Notes: generated by a model not told the origin, from the letters alone. 64,000 nt of DNA from Prevotella sp. E13-27 (GCF_023217965.1 NZ_JALPSC010000002.1:434001-498000); one strand, 5' to 3'; counted from the first letter of the stretch, positions 35,927 through 43,628 are shown. Numbers and translations: made by a program.

Positions 35927-36316
35927 TTATTTAGCTTCCTCCATGTCGCCTTCTATGTATAGGCGAGTCATCTCTATTGCACCATTGGTGCGCACGGTGA
36001 TGCTCTTCTTGAAGTGACCGGGGAACTTGCCTGTACCATTGTAAGTCACCTTTATCTCGCCCTTTTCGCCTGGCTGGATAGGAGTCTTAGTGTATTCGGG
36101 CACGGTGCATCCGCAAGAAGCTACTGCCTGATTTACAACCAGTGGCTGTTCACCAACGTTTGTGAAACTGAAGACACAGCTCACTACAGGGTTCTTCTCT
36201 GAGAAAGTGCCGAAGTTATGTGTCACTTTGTCGAACTTTATCTCTGCTGGTTTCTGAGCCAAAGCCATGGTCATGCAACCAAGCAGCATCACGGTCATAA
36301 GTAAAATCTTCTTCAT
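35927..36316 (-). CDS. DUF1573 secreted protein
   Basis: A 129-residue protein with a signal peptide (MTMALAQ) and one DUF1573 Ig-like domain: HNFGTFSE, FSFTNVGEQPL, SCGCTVPEY and PGEKGEIKV. Such domains are common in Bacteroidetes envelope proteins of unknown role. Own -7 box TAACTTTGC on the minus strand at 36345-36353. Confidence 0.88.
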   Translation of the reverse strand: MKKILLMTVMLLGCMTMALAQKPAEIKFDKVTHNFGTFSEKNPVVSCVFSFTNVGEQPLVVNQAVASCGCTVPEYTKTPIQPGEKGEIKVTYNGTGKFPGHFKKSITVRTNGAIEMTRLYIEGDMEEAK

Positions 36317-36344
36317 AATGGGGTAATGGTTTTAATTACTTCGA

Positions 36345-36353
36345 GCAAAGTTA
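36345..36353 (-). promoter_or_regulatory. -7 box of the DUF1573 gene
   Basis: TAACTTTGC on the minus strand, 28 nt upstream of the start at 36316. Confidence 0.6.
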
Positions 36354-36449
36354 GTCATTTTGATATTTATAATGTGGATTGCAAGGCATATTTTATACTT
36401 TTTTAATTTAAAAACACTTTAATCGCCATTGAAACAATCGTTTTGCTAA

Positions 36450-37643
36450 CTACTTCTTTATCAGTTTATAGTATTCTGTAGCGCCCAAAAGGAAGCATCC
36501 TGTGCCGTAGTCTTCGAAGTCGGGAATCTTGTCGTAGCTTAATGGCTGACCTGCCGAGGGGTCTTTGCCTGTGCCCTGCATCCATCCCAAGAATCCGTCT
36601 GGGTGAACAGCGTCTTTCACCATAGCTGTCCAAGCGCGGTCGCAGACGGGCAGGTATACCTTCTCTTTTAGGAAGCCCTGTCGAATGCCCCATGCCATGC
36701 CGTAGAGGAAGAGGGCTGTGCCTGACGTTTCTTTCATCTCGTAGTTAGTAGAGACAAGACTTGGGTTCCAGAAGCCGTCTTCGCGCTGACATTTGCGAAT
36801 ACCCTCGCTCATGAGCAGGAAGTCTTTCTTCAGTTCCTTGAACTCTTTCGAGCCTCTGGGCAGATAGTCCATGCAGCGCACCAGTGCGGCATACACCCAT
36901 CCGTTGCCTCGGCTCCAATAGCATTGCTTGCCATCGGGCTCCTTGTATGGAGGCACATAGTCGGCATCGCGCCACCAAAGACCGTCGTCGGTGTTGAACA
37001 GTCCCTTCTTCGGATTGCCTTCGCCTCGGCCACACTCGTTGCGACTCCAGCGGTACATCTGCATCGCGTGGTTCAGGTACTTCTTGTCGCCCGTTACTTT
37101 ATATATCTGCATGTAGAGCGGCATTGCCATCTGGATTGCATCAATCCATGTCCACCAGCCGTAGAGTGAGTTGACAGTCGTCTTGGCCTTTGGCGTGGTG
37201 GTCTGTAACTTGGTATTTGGTGTCTGCATCTGGTGATCCAGATTGGCTATTACGTATTGCAGCCCCTTGATCCTCTCATCCCTCACTTTGCCGATGAGCA
37301 AATCGACATAGGTCTGTCCGCAGCACTGGTCGTCGGCATCGCAGGTGGTAACACCATTGCGTGGCATCCACTTGTGGAATTCGGCCCAGCGCAGGGCGTA
37401 GTTGTAGTAACGCGGTTGCGGGTCGATATATTGCAGCGCCATCAGTCCTTCGTAATAAACGGCACGTGTCCAGAGACTGCTCGGACGAATCTTCTTCACA
37501 TTCGTAGGAACCGTGGGGTCTTCATATTTCTTCATGAAATAGTCGTTAGCCTTTCGGGCCACTGATAATACTTCGTCGGCTGTGGTCTGTGCATTTGTGC
37601 TTAGTGCCATAAGTGCCAGGCACCATGTGATTAGTTTCTTCAT
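36450..37643 (-). CDS. GH88/GH105 family unsaturated glucuronyl hydrolase
   Basis: 397 residues from the ATG at 37643 (signal ending LSTNAQ). An (alpha/alpha)6 barrel enzyme with DADDQCCGQTYVDL and the catalytic WIDAIQMAMP region matching the YteR-type Asp pair, and YWSRGNGWVYAAL. It removes unsaturated uronic acids left by polysaccharide lyases, e.g. from rhamnogalacturonan. Oddity: a low-complexity stretch MQTPNTKLQTTTPKAKTT lies just before the catalytic WWTWID segment. Confidence 0.87.
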   Translation of the reverse strand: MKKLITWCLALMALSTNAQTTADEVLSVARKANDYFMKKYEDPTVPTNVKKIRPSSLWTRAVYYEGLMALQYIDPQPRYYNYALRWAEFHKWMPRNGVTTCDADDQCCGQTYVDLLIGKVRDERIKGLQYVIANLDHQMQTPNTKLQTTTPKAKTTVNSLYGWWTWIDAIQMAMPLYMQIYKVTGDKKYLNHAMQMYRWSRNECGRGEGNPKKGLFNTDDGLWWRDADYVPPYKEPDGKQCYWSRGNGWVYAALVRCMDYLPRGSKEFKELKKDFLLMSEGIRKCQREDGFWNPSLVSTNYEMKETSGTALFLYGMAWGIRQGFLKEKVYLPVCDRAWTAMVKDAVHPDGFLGWMQGTGKDPSAGQPLSYDKIPDFEDYGTGCFLLGATEYYKLIKK

Positions 37644-37668
37644 TTTGTGTTTGTTGCTTAATTGTTTT

Positions 37669-37677
37669 GCAAAGATA
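37669..37677 (-). promoter_or_regulatory. -7 box of the GH105 gene
   Basis: TATCTTTGC on the minus strand, 25 nt before the start at 37643. Confidence 0.6.
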
Positions 37678-37737
37678 CTCATTTTCCTCGAGATATACAA
37701 GCGATAACACAAAAATATAAGTATATTTTAACTCGAA

Positions 37738-37802
37738 AAGCGTTCTTATTAAACTCTGAGAGCGTTTAGTAAGAATGCTCCGAGCGTTTGGTAAGAACGC
37801 TT
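37738..37802. repeat. 65-bp palindromic repeat with terminal AAGCGTTCTTA
   Basis: AAGCGTTCTTA at 37738-37748 is perfectly inverted at 37792-37802, with a third related unit (GAGCGTTTAGTAAGAATGC) between them at about 22-bp spacing. It opens a 580-nt gene-free stretch (37713-38291). Confidence 0.75.
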
Positions 37803-38004
37803 CTGGTTTTTTTCGACGACCGATTTTGCATCAAACGCATGTTTCTTCATCGAAAACTGCTGCTTTTGCATCGTTTTTTATGGTTTTTAGGGCCTAAAAC
37901 TGTAATGATTTGTGCCTTTTAGAGGATTTGAAATCAATAGAGTGATGTGGCTGGTTTTTGTAAGTCGCTGATTATCTGTTCTTTAGGCATTTTGATCTAT
38001 GCAA

Positions 38005-38160
38005 GCGTTTCAGCGTTTCAGTTGTTTCAGTTGGTATTTTGATGATGCATATTTTATTTATATAATATGTAACTTATTAATAATTAGTTAGTTATAAGCT
38101 TTAAAAGGTGATAATGCTGTATGTGTGACCCTTTGAAATCTCACTGAAACGCTGAAACGC
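38005..38160. repeat. 18-bp perfect inverted repeat enclosing 120 nt of AT-rich DNA
   Basis: GCGTTTCAGCGTTTCAGT at 38005-38022 is the exact reverse complement of 38143-38160. Both arms carry internal GTTTCAG repeats. The enclosed DNA has no gene that I recognise. Confidence 0.8.
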
Positions 38161-38239
38161 GAAACGCTGACTTGTTTCTTCTTTTTCTCTACGAATGCAC
38201 AGCGGAACCGACCCTATTGTGCACTTTTTCGGTCGTTTC

Positions 38240-38271
38240 TTTGTTTGACAATAATTATTTTGTATCTTTGC
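38240..38271 (+). promoter_or_regulatory. Promoter of the RAYT gene
   Basis: TTTG at 38240-38243, 19-nt spacer, -7 box TATCTTTGC at 38263-38271. Confidence 0.7.
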
Positions 38272-38291
38272 CTGCAGAAACAAGTATCTGT

Positions 38292-39086
38292 ATGCCAAGA
38301 AAACAAAGAGAGAAGAGTGGAACAGGAATATATCATGTGATGATGCGCGGCATCAATCACCAAGATATTTTTGAGGACAAGGGAGACTATTGGAAGTTCC
38401 TGAAGCTACTGCGTATGCAGACGCATCCGGAGGACAATACAGGTAAGCCGCTGCCTGCCCATTGTATCGTATATGCCTACTGTTTAATGTCGAACCACGT
38501 GCACCTGTTGGTACGGGAACTGGAGGAAGGGCTAGTTCCACCCATTAAGAGTATCGCCATTTCCTATGCACAGTATTTCAACTACAAATACGAGCATTCT
38601 GGTCAGGTTTTCCAGGACCGTTTCAAGAGCGAGCCAGTCAACGATATGGCATATTTCCTGACGCTGATGAGGTATATCCACCAGAATCCTGTGGCAGCAG
38701 GCATCACCTCAACGGTTGGCAGCTATACGTGGAGTAGTTGGTGTGAGTATGACGAGACTAAGACCTGTGCCGTCCCTGTCTGCACCACTCAACACGTACT
38801 GGGTCGTATTACGGGGAAAGAACTTGCCGAGTTGGTTAACGATTTGTTACCCAAGGCACTCAACATCCTTGATTTCGACAACGAGATGGAACAGCGTGTA
38901 AGCGATGAGAAGTTGCGTCAGTATCTGTCTGAAATCATGGGCGGCGCCAGTGTCTCCACCCTTCAGCATTATGAGAAGGAAGAGCGCAATTGCATCATCA
39001 AGCAACTGAAAGACTATGGCGCTAGCATCCGTCAAATCAGTCGCTTGACGGGTGTTAGCTTCGGCATTATCCGCAATATCCAATAA
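38292..39086 (+). CDS. REP-associated tyrosine transposase (Y1_Tnp / TnpA_REP)
   Basis: 264 residues from the ATG at 38292. The HUH motif is in SNHVHLLV near residue 65; the likely catalytic Tyr lies in the helix before SGQVFQDRFKS. The C-terminal 60 residues add a helix-turn-helix (SIRQISRLTGVSFGIIRNI), as in many Bacteroidetes members. HUH transposases nick single-stranded DNA at REP hairpins; the flanking 32-bp repeats are the expected substrates. The frame is intact, so it may be active. Confidence 0.88.
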   Translation: MPRKQREKSGTGIYHVMMRGINHQDIFEDKGDYWKFLKLLRMQTHPEDNTGKPLPAHCIVYAYCLMSNHVHLLVRELEEGLVPPIKSIAISYAQYFNYKYEHSGQVFQDRFKSEPVNDMAYFLTLMRYIHQNPVAAGITSTVGSYTWSSWCEYDETKTCAVPVCTTQHVLGRITGKELAELVNDLLPKALNILDFDNEMEQRVSDEKLRQYLSEIMGGASVSTLQHYEKEERNCIIKQLKDYGASIRQISRLTGVSFGIIRNIQ

Positions 39087-39117
39087 AGTGCACAATAGGG
39101 TCGGTTCCGCTGTGCAC

Positions 39118-39157
39118 TCAGCCGATGATGGTCAGCCGATTGTCGGCAATATCGTAA
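39118..39157. repeat. 40-bp direct repeat, left copy
   Basis: Identical to 39859-39898; contains the hairpin GCCGATTGTCGGC. The two copies bracket the first toxin-antitoxin operon. Confidence 0.88.
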
Positions 39158-39198
39158 CTGATGGGATAGAAGAAAGTACATAAAAAGGTACATAAATG

Positions 39199-39231
39199 TT
39201 TGGAGGTTTGAAATAAATAACGTATCTTTGC
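39199..39231 (+). promoter_or_regulatory. Promoter of the Phd/YefM-YoeB operon
   Basis: TTTG at 39199-39202, 20-nt spacer, -7 box TATCTTTGC at 39223-39231. Two GTACATAAA copies just upstream (39177, 39188) could be antitoxin binding sites (inference). Confidence 0.65.
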
Positions 39232-39257
39232 AGCCAAAGAATAAAAGATATCGAATT

Positions 39258-39512
39258 ATGACTGCACTAACATTTAGCGATTTCAGAAAGAACATGGCCA
39301 GTTCGTTTGACCTTGTAGACGCTGGCGAACATGTATTCATCAACAGGGGTAGCAAGAAAATGTATGCTATCGTGGCTGTGGATGATGATGACCTGACTAT
39401 TACTCCAGCTATGGCTGCAAAGATAGAGAAAGCCAGAAAGGAGTATAAGGAGGGAAAGGGCGTGTCACTAAAGAGTCACGATGATATTGATAAGTATTTC
39501 GAATCTCTGTAA
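39258..39512 (+). CDS. Phd/YefM-like antitoxin
   Basis: 84 residues from the ATG at 39258. The N-terminal part (TALTFSDFRKNMASSFDLV, then VFINRGSKKMYAIVAV) matches the YefM/Phd fold; the C-terminal region is charged and probably binds the toxin. It is 2 nt before the YoeB-like gene and on a clear promoter; such antitoxins usually repress their own operon. Confidence 0.82.
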   Translation: MTALTFSDFRKNMASSFDLVDAGEHVFINRGSKKMYAIVAVDDDDLTITPAMAAKIEKARKEYKEGKGVSLKSHDDIDKYFESL

Positions 39513-39514
39513 TT

Positions 39515-39787
39515 ATGTACGAGGTCAAGGTTTTAGAAGAAGCAGAAAAAGTCATCAAGAAGTGGAAGAAGTCAAACCCACAACTCTTTAAGAAATACCA
39601 GAAGCTTTTTCATGAATTAGCAGATCACCCTCGTACAGGTATTGGTCATCCGGAGGCATTAAAAGGTGGCAATGATGTAACTTACTCTCGTCACATTACG
39701 GCACATGACCGTATTATCTACGATATCTATGACGAGACGCTAGTCGTATTAGTTATCGAAACAGAGGGACATTACAACGACAAGTAG
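39515..39787 (+). CDS. yoeB: Txe/YoeB family mRNA interferase toxin
   Basis: A 90-residue RelE-fold toxin with the YoeB pattern: WKKSNPQLFKKYQKLFHEL, GIGHPEALKGG, YSRHITAHDRIIYDI and the C-terminal ETEGHYNDK, whose His and Tyr are the catalytic end. It cuts mRNA on the ribosome when freed from the antitoxin. Confidence 0.88.
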   Translation: MYEVKVLEEAEKVIKKWKKSNPQLFKKYQKLFHELADHPRTGIGHPEALKGGNDVTYSRHITAHDRIIYDIYDETLVVLVIETEGHYNDK

Positions 39788-39858
39788 TATCACAGTATAA
39801 TCTCCACCCTTGCCAGGAGCAGACGGCAAGGGTGGAGCGTTTTATATAAGAGAGACTT

Positions 39859-39898
39859 TCAGCCGATGATGGTCAGCCGATTGTCGGCAATATCGTAA
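39859..39898. repeat. 40-bp direct repeat, right copy
   Basis: Exact copy of 39118-39157, 70 nt after the YoeB-like gene. Confidence 0.88.
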
Positions 39899-39967
39899 AT
39901 AAACAGGGCGAGAGAAGGAAAATGAAGCCGTAAAAAACTTTGTGGTTAGAAGAAAAAACGATAAATA

Positions 39968-40000
39968 TTTGGCAATTTCATGAATAATAGCTATCTTTGC
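39968..40000 (+). promoter_or_regulatory. Promoter of the RelB/DinJ-PIN operon
   Basis: TTTG at 39968-39971, 20-nt spacer, -7 box TATCTTTGC at 39992-40000. Confidence 0.7.
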
Positions 40001-40051
40001 CATCGAAATGACGGCATGTTGCTATCATGTTGTAGGTAAATATAAATAGTT

Positions 40052-40351
40052 ATGGCACAATCGGCAGTTACGGTCAGAATGGATTCTGAAATGAAAACGC
40101 AGTTCGATGCTCTCTGCGAGCAGTTTGGTATGAGTGCTAATACGGCATTTAATATCTTCGTGAAAGCGGTGATAAGAAGTCGTAGCATTCCATTTGCTAT
40201 CAAAGGTTCGCCTAGTGCGCTGGACTTGTTTATGCAGCAAAGAAATGCTGCGGAGTTGAGTAATGAGCCAGAACTCTCGCTTGATGAAATTAACGAGGAG
40301 ATTCGTGCAGCAAGGACTGAAATGCGTAAAAAGAAAGGTGTAAAGGCATGA
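40052..40351 (+). CDS. RelB/DinJ family antitoxin
   Basis: A 99-residue protein with a ribbon-helix-helix N-terminus (SAVTVRMDSEMKTQFDALC, then FGMSANTAFNIFVKAVI) and a charged C-terminal tail. It overlaps the PIN-toxin gene by 4 nt. DinJ normally pairs with a YafQ/RelE-fold toxin, so the PIN partner is unusual. Confidence 0.85.
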   Translation: MAQSAVTVRMDSEMKTQFDALCEQFGMSANTAFNIFVKAVIRSRSIPFAIKGSPSALDLFMQQRNAAELSNEPELSLDEINEEIRAARTEMRKKKGVKA

Positions 40352-40749
40352 TTTATGCAGTTATTGATACCAACGTGCTGGTATCGGCCCTTATTACTCA
40401 CAATTCGCTGTCGGCAACAGCAAAGATTGTGAGAATGATGCTTGATGGTGAGTTTACACCATTGTATGAAAGCGGCATCATTGAAGAATATCAGGAGGTG
40501 CTGCATCGGGCGAAGTTCAAATTAGTGCCTGGCGTTGCTGATGCGCTAATTTCGTTTATTAAGGAACATGGAATTGAGACTTCACGGACAGCCTTTCTGG
40601 AGTCTATGCCTGATGAAGATGATCGTGTGTTCTATGAAGTGTCTTTGAGTGTTGATGAGTCTTTTCTTGTTACTGGCAATTTCAAACATTATCCTAAGAC
40701 GCCTAAGGTCATAAGTCCAGCCGACTTCATAAAACTGATAACGGATTGA
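40348..40749 (+). CDS. PIN-domain toxin of a toxin-antitoxin pair
   Basis: A 133-residue protein with PIN acidic residues in VIDTNVLVSAL (Asp7), SGIIEEYQEVL (Glu) and PDEDDRVFYEV (Asp), and SFLVTGNFKHYP near the end. It is the type annotated as putative TA toxin component, PIN family; a predicted metal-dependent RNase. Translationally coupled to the antitoxin and convergent with the AmrS-like gene, 8 nt away. Confidence 0.85.
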   Translation: MIYAVIDTNVLVSALITHNSLSATAKIVRMMLDGEFTPLYESGIIEEYQEVLHRAKFKLVPGVADALISFIKEHGIETSRTAFLESMPDEDDRVFYEVSLSVDESFLVTGNFKHYPKTPKVISPADFIKLITD

Positions 40750-40757
40750 AGGAATAA

Positions 40758-41651
40758 TTACACATTTCCCAGATACACATTAGTTATGCCTTCTTCCTCA
40801 GCAATACGCTTGGCTTCCTTGAGGGTGTGCAGAGGAGTGGGCGGTATGTCCTGCATCTTGTAGCGAGGGAAGAAACGGGTGAAGTGCAGGGGAGCATTGG
40901 CTAAGTGGTTTTCTTTCAGCCAGCGACACATCTGGCGTATCATGTCCATATCATCGTTCACTCCAGGAATAAGGAGGTTGGTGATTTCCAGCCAAACTCC
41001 AGCATCGCGCATAGCCACGATAGTGTCAAGGACAGGCTGCAGATAACCACCGCTGACATGCATGTAGATGTCGTCGCTGAATGATTTGAGATCTACATTG
41101 GCGGCATCGATATAGGGCAGCAGGTCTTGGAGGGGCTGCTGACAGACATAGCCCGCCGTTACGAGGATATTCCAAAGTCCTGCCTCATGAGCCAGCCGGG
41201 CACAGTCCGTGATATATTCTATATAGGTGAGTGGCTCTGTGTAGGTATAGGCAATGCCAGGACAATGGTGCTTTTGGCAGAGGGCTACGAGTGCCTCTGG
41301 CGACAGGTCGTAGTGGGGAACATCTGATGGTGATGCCTGGGAGATGTCGTGATTCTGACAGTTCAGACAACGGAAGTTACAGCCTGTGCAGGCAAGAGAA
41401 AGACACTCGGTGCCTGGATGGAAATGGTAGAGTGGCTTTTTCTCAATGGGGTCGATGGCCAGAGAACAGGGTAGGGCATAGACCTCACTAAAAAGCACGC
41501 CGCCCTCGTTGCGACGACTGCGACAGAGTCCTGTCTTGCCATCAGCAATATGGCAATGGTGCGGACAGAGCGTGCACTCCACCCGTCCGTTATCCAAACG
41601 CTTATAATACTTACACTCGAAATAATTCACCGCATCTATTTTTTTTACCAC
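40758..41651 (-). CDS. amrS: AmmeMemoRadiSam system radical SAM enzyme, C-terminally short
   Basis: 297 residues from a GTG at 41651. The radical SAM Cys triad is in CTGCNFRCLNCQN (C-x3-C-x2-C); an N-terminal CTLCPHHC motif is also present. The protein stops at VYLGNV, where most relatives continue for about 30-45 residues with a CPxC-type zinc-like motif. The stop is next to the convergent toxin gene, suggesting loss of the C-terminus when that module arrived (inference). The reaction of this family is not established. Confidence 0.87.
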   Translation of the reverse strand: MVKKIDAVNYFECKYYKRLDNGRVECTLCPHHCHIADGKTGLCRSRRNEGGVLFSEVYALPCSLAIDPIEKKPLYHFHPGTECLSLACTGCNFRCLNCQNHDISQASPSDVPHYDLSPEALVALCQKHHCPGIAYTYTEPLTYIEYITDCARLAHEAGLWNILVTAGYVCQQPLQDLLPYIDAANVDLKSFSDDIYMHVSGGYLQPVLDTIVAMRDAGVWLEITNLLIPGVNDDMDMIRQMCRWLKENHLANAPLHFTRFFPRYKMQDIPPTPLHTLKEAKRIAEEEGITNVYLGNV

Positions 41652-41690
41652 GAATTATACGAATTAAACGAATTAGGCTGCGCATCTATA
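41641..41690. repeat. Phased CGAATT repeats
   Basis: ACGAATT-ATACGAATT-AAACGAATT: three 6-mers at exactly 9-bp spacing between two AmmeMemoRadiSam genes, overlapping the amrS start. The same spacing is seen with CGGATT in the 140-bp element. Confidence 0.6.
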
Positions 41691-41699
41691 TCGTGGTCG

Positions 41700-43256
41700 T
41701 TAAAAAACTATTGCTTCGTAAACATATAGTTCCGCATCGCGCCAGCCTTCCCATCCAAGACCTGCCTTGTCCTGAGAACAATGCCCCACGAACTCCTCCT
41801 TGGTCCAGTTCACCTCATCTGCTACCTGTGGAAGGAACGTGCCGCTTCTATGTCCTTTCTTTATATAGATGCCGTGACGGTGAAGCTCGAACTCGTCAAG
41901 ACTATTGATGCGACGCATGGGGGTGAGCACGGAAATCTCAATATCTATGTCGTCGAGCTCTTCCTTTGTCACAGGCATGAAACGTGGGTCTTCAAAGGCA
42001 GCAGCACGAGCCATCTCTGCCACTATCTCATGGAGGGGATAATCCTCGCCGAAGTGACCAATGCACCCACGAAGTCTGCCGTGTTTATGAAGAGAGACGA
42101 AGGCACCACACTTCTGATTTAGTGTAGAGTTCTTCGCAAGCGAAGCGTCGCTTCGCGCCGAGCGGAGAGTGTAGAGTTTAGAGTTTCTTGCCTTGCAAGC
42201 GTCCAAAGGCCGAGCGGCTACCGCTATCTGCTTACCATCGAGAGAATCCTTGATGCTTTGCAGGGCGATGTCTTTTAGGAGCTTCTTATCTGCATCAGAA
42301 AGGGTGAAACTTGTGCTGTCTTCTCGAAGAATGGCAAACGAATGATAGCCAACGACTCTGCTGTGATTATGGTCATCGATATCACCTGAGTTCTGATACA
42401 TGATATGCTTAACGGAATAGTTGGCGTCGAGCATCATCATCAAAGTTATGATGGCAAACTCGCCACAGGCACTGGTTGCCAGGTTGGGTATGCCTCGATG
42501 GGCATTGGCCTCAATGGTCTTGATAAACTCTTCCACATCGCCCGTCTCAACGGCTTTGCCTGTTATGGCATCTACTTTGCAGGCATCATCATAAGCGGGA
42601 TAGTGAGAGAAGTCGCTGCTGATGACAAAGAGGTTCTCATCCGTGAAATAGGGCTTAAGCACCTCGGCCATCCGCTTTAGCTTGTGATAGTCGTTAGTAG
42701 ATATAATAATAGGTACGATGGGAGGCACATCTTTAGTTGAGAGCGAGGAGTAAAGTGTGAAGAATCTTTGCAGGAACGGCAACTGTACCTCTAAACAATG
42801 TTCGCGGTCATGGGCAGAGCGCTTGTATGTGAACACACTATCGGCATCCAAGAGCTGCTGAGCCATATCATGGTCCACCTTCACTTGTCCCAAGGGAGTG
42901 GCATAGTAGTCGGCCTCGATATTGACAGAGGCGCCGTCGAGCCACTCATGATGGCTGGGACCAAGCAGGAAGATGCGTTGATATTTCTTTTTGGCATCCA
43001 AAGTCATATAGGCTGACGCGGCCACATTGCCAGAGAAGTAATAGCCTGCATGGGGCACAATGAGTGCCGCAACATTCTGATTTGTTGCTTTATGGCTGTG
43101 AAGGGCTAAGAGACTGTCCACTTCTTCTCTCAGTTCCAAAGAATCTCCCGTATAGAAACGGTTTGCCTGAGTGGCAGGGCGCACCACAGGCTCGCGTGTT
43201 TGTCCTTTGCACGAAGTCATCATGATTAATATTGCTATAAGTGTTAGTAATTTCAT
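41700..43256 (-). CDS. AmmeMemoRadiSam protein B (Memo-like) fused to protein A (AMMECR1), lipoprotein
   Basis: 518 residues from the ATG at 43256. Lipobox MMTSCKG (Cys at 15), then a Memo/AmrB domain (about 25-315: VPHAGYYFSGN, LGPSHHEWL, SSDFSHYP), then an AMMECR1 domain (about 330-518: GAFVSLHKHGRLRGCIG, TKEEFVGHC). Oddity: within AMMECR1, before GAFVSL, is an insertion of about 35 residues (VAARPLDACKARNSKLYT) encoded by a repeat shared with the gene at 1-2199. The operon mate is the radical SAM gene. Function of the system is unknown. Confidence 0.87.
   Translation of the reverse strand: MKLLTLIAILIMMTSCKGQTREPVVRPATQANRFYTGDSLELREEVDSLLALHSHKATNQNVAALIVPHAGYYFSGNVAASAYMTLDAKKKYQRIFLLGPSHHEWLDGASVNIEADYYATPLGQVKVDHDMAQQLLDADSVFTYKRSAHDREHCLEVQLPFLQRFFTLYSSLSTKDVPPIVPIIISTNDYHKLKRMAEVLKPYFTDENLFVISSDFSHYPAYDDACKVDAITGKAVETGDVEEFIKTIEANAHRGIPNLATSACGEFAIITLMMMLDANYSVKHIMYQNSGDIDDHNHSRVVGYHSFAILREDSTSFTLSDADKKLLKDIALQSIKDSLDGKQIAVAARPLDACKARNSKLYTLRSARSDASLAKNSTLNQKCGAFVSLHKHGRLRGCIGHFGEDYPLHEIVAEMARAAAFEDPRFMPVTKEELDDIDIEISVLTPMRRINSLDEFELHRHGIYIKKGHRSGTFLPQVADEVNWTKEEFVGHCSQDKAGLGWEGWRDAELYVYEAIVF
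42117..42228. repeat. Composite repeat inside the AmmeMemoRadiSam gene
   Basis: Contains two GC-rich blocks (42130-42165 and 42184-42225, the second with CAAGCGTCCAAAGGCCGAGC) joined by a GTGTAGAGTTTAGAGTTT tract. The second block matches 836-876 nearly base for base. It is translated in frame on the minus strand. Confidence 0.8.
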
Positions 43257-43433
43257 GGGGCAAAAATACGAAAAATTGATTAAATACAGTACTTTTGCAT
43301 GCAGATTTAATATGTTTTGTGATATAAGATGAAGTACTATACAGGTGCCTTTGTGCATTTCTATGTCAACAAGACAAGTGGCACAACCCCGCTTGGGGTT
43401 GAATACCCCATGACGCTGGCGCGAGCCATCGTA

Positions 43434-43482
43434 CAAACAAAAAAAGACTCGAAGTTTGAAAGCAAGCTTTCACTTCAAGTCT
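43434..43482 (-). terminator. Intrinsic terminator after tRNA-Lys
   Basis: On the minus strand an imperfect stem (GACTTGAAGTGAAAG / CTTTCAAACTTCGAGTC) is followed by TTTTTTT. Confidence 0.75.
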
Positions 43483-43491
43483 CTTTCTTCG

Positions 43492-43564
43492 TGATCCGCT
43501 TGGGGTTCGAACCCAAGACCCCAACATTAAAAGTGTTGTGCTCTACCGACTGAGCTAGCGGATC
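43492..43564 (-). tRNA. tRNA-Lys (TTT)
   Basis: The reverse complement folds fully: acceptor GATCCGC/GCGGATC, D arm GCTCAGTCGGTAGAGC, anticodon loop CTTTTAA (anticodon TTT), T arm TTGGG-TTCGAAC-CCCAA, discriminator A. CCA not encoded. Confidence 0.96.
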
Positions 43565-43593
43565 AACCTTAGTGCTTTATCTGAAAAGCGGGT

Positions 43594-43602
43594 GCAAAGG
43601 TA
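43594..43602 (-). promoter_or_regulatory. -7 box of tRNA-Lys
   Basis: TACCTTTGC on the minus strand, about 30 nt upstream of the tRNA. Confidence 0.65.
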
Positions 43603-43628
43603 ATGCTTTTTTTTGAATAGACCAAATT

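Larger units (their letters stand above)
38196..39116 (+). mobile_element. RAYT transposase unit with 32-bp perfect inverted repeats
   Basis: 38196-38227 and 39085-39116 are exact reverse complements (left arm begins TGCACAGCGGAACCGACC). Each arm is itself an imperfect hairpin (TGCACA..TGTGCA). They enclose only the transposase gene and its promoter, the arrangement expected for a REP-RAYT-inverted-REP unit. The right arm starts within the stop codon. Confidence 0.88.

Noticed and set aside
43329..43553. 74-residue plus-strand frame upstream of tRNA-Lys
   Set aside because: There is a -7-like box (43291-43299), but the frame ends inside the antisense tRNA-Lys and has no recognised domain.
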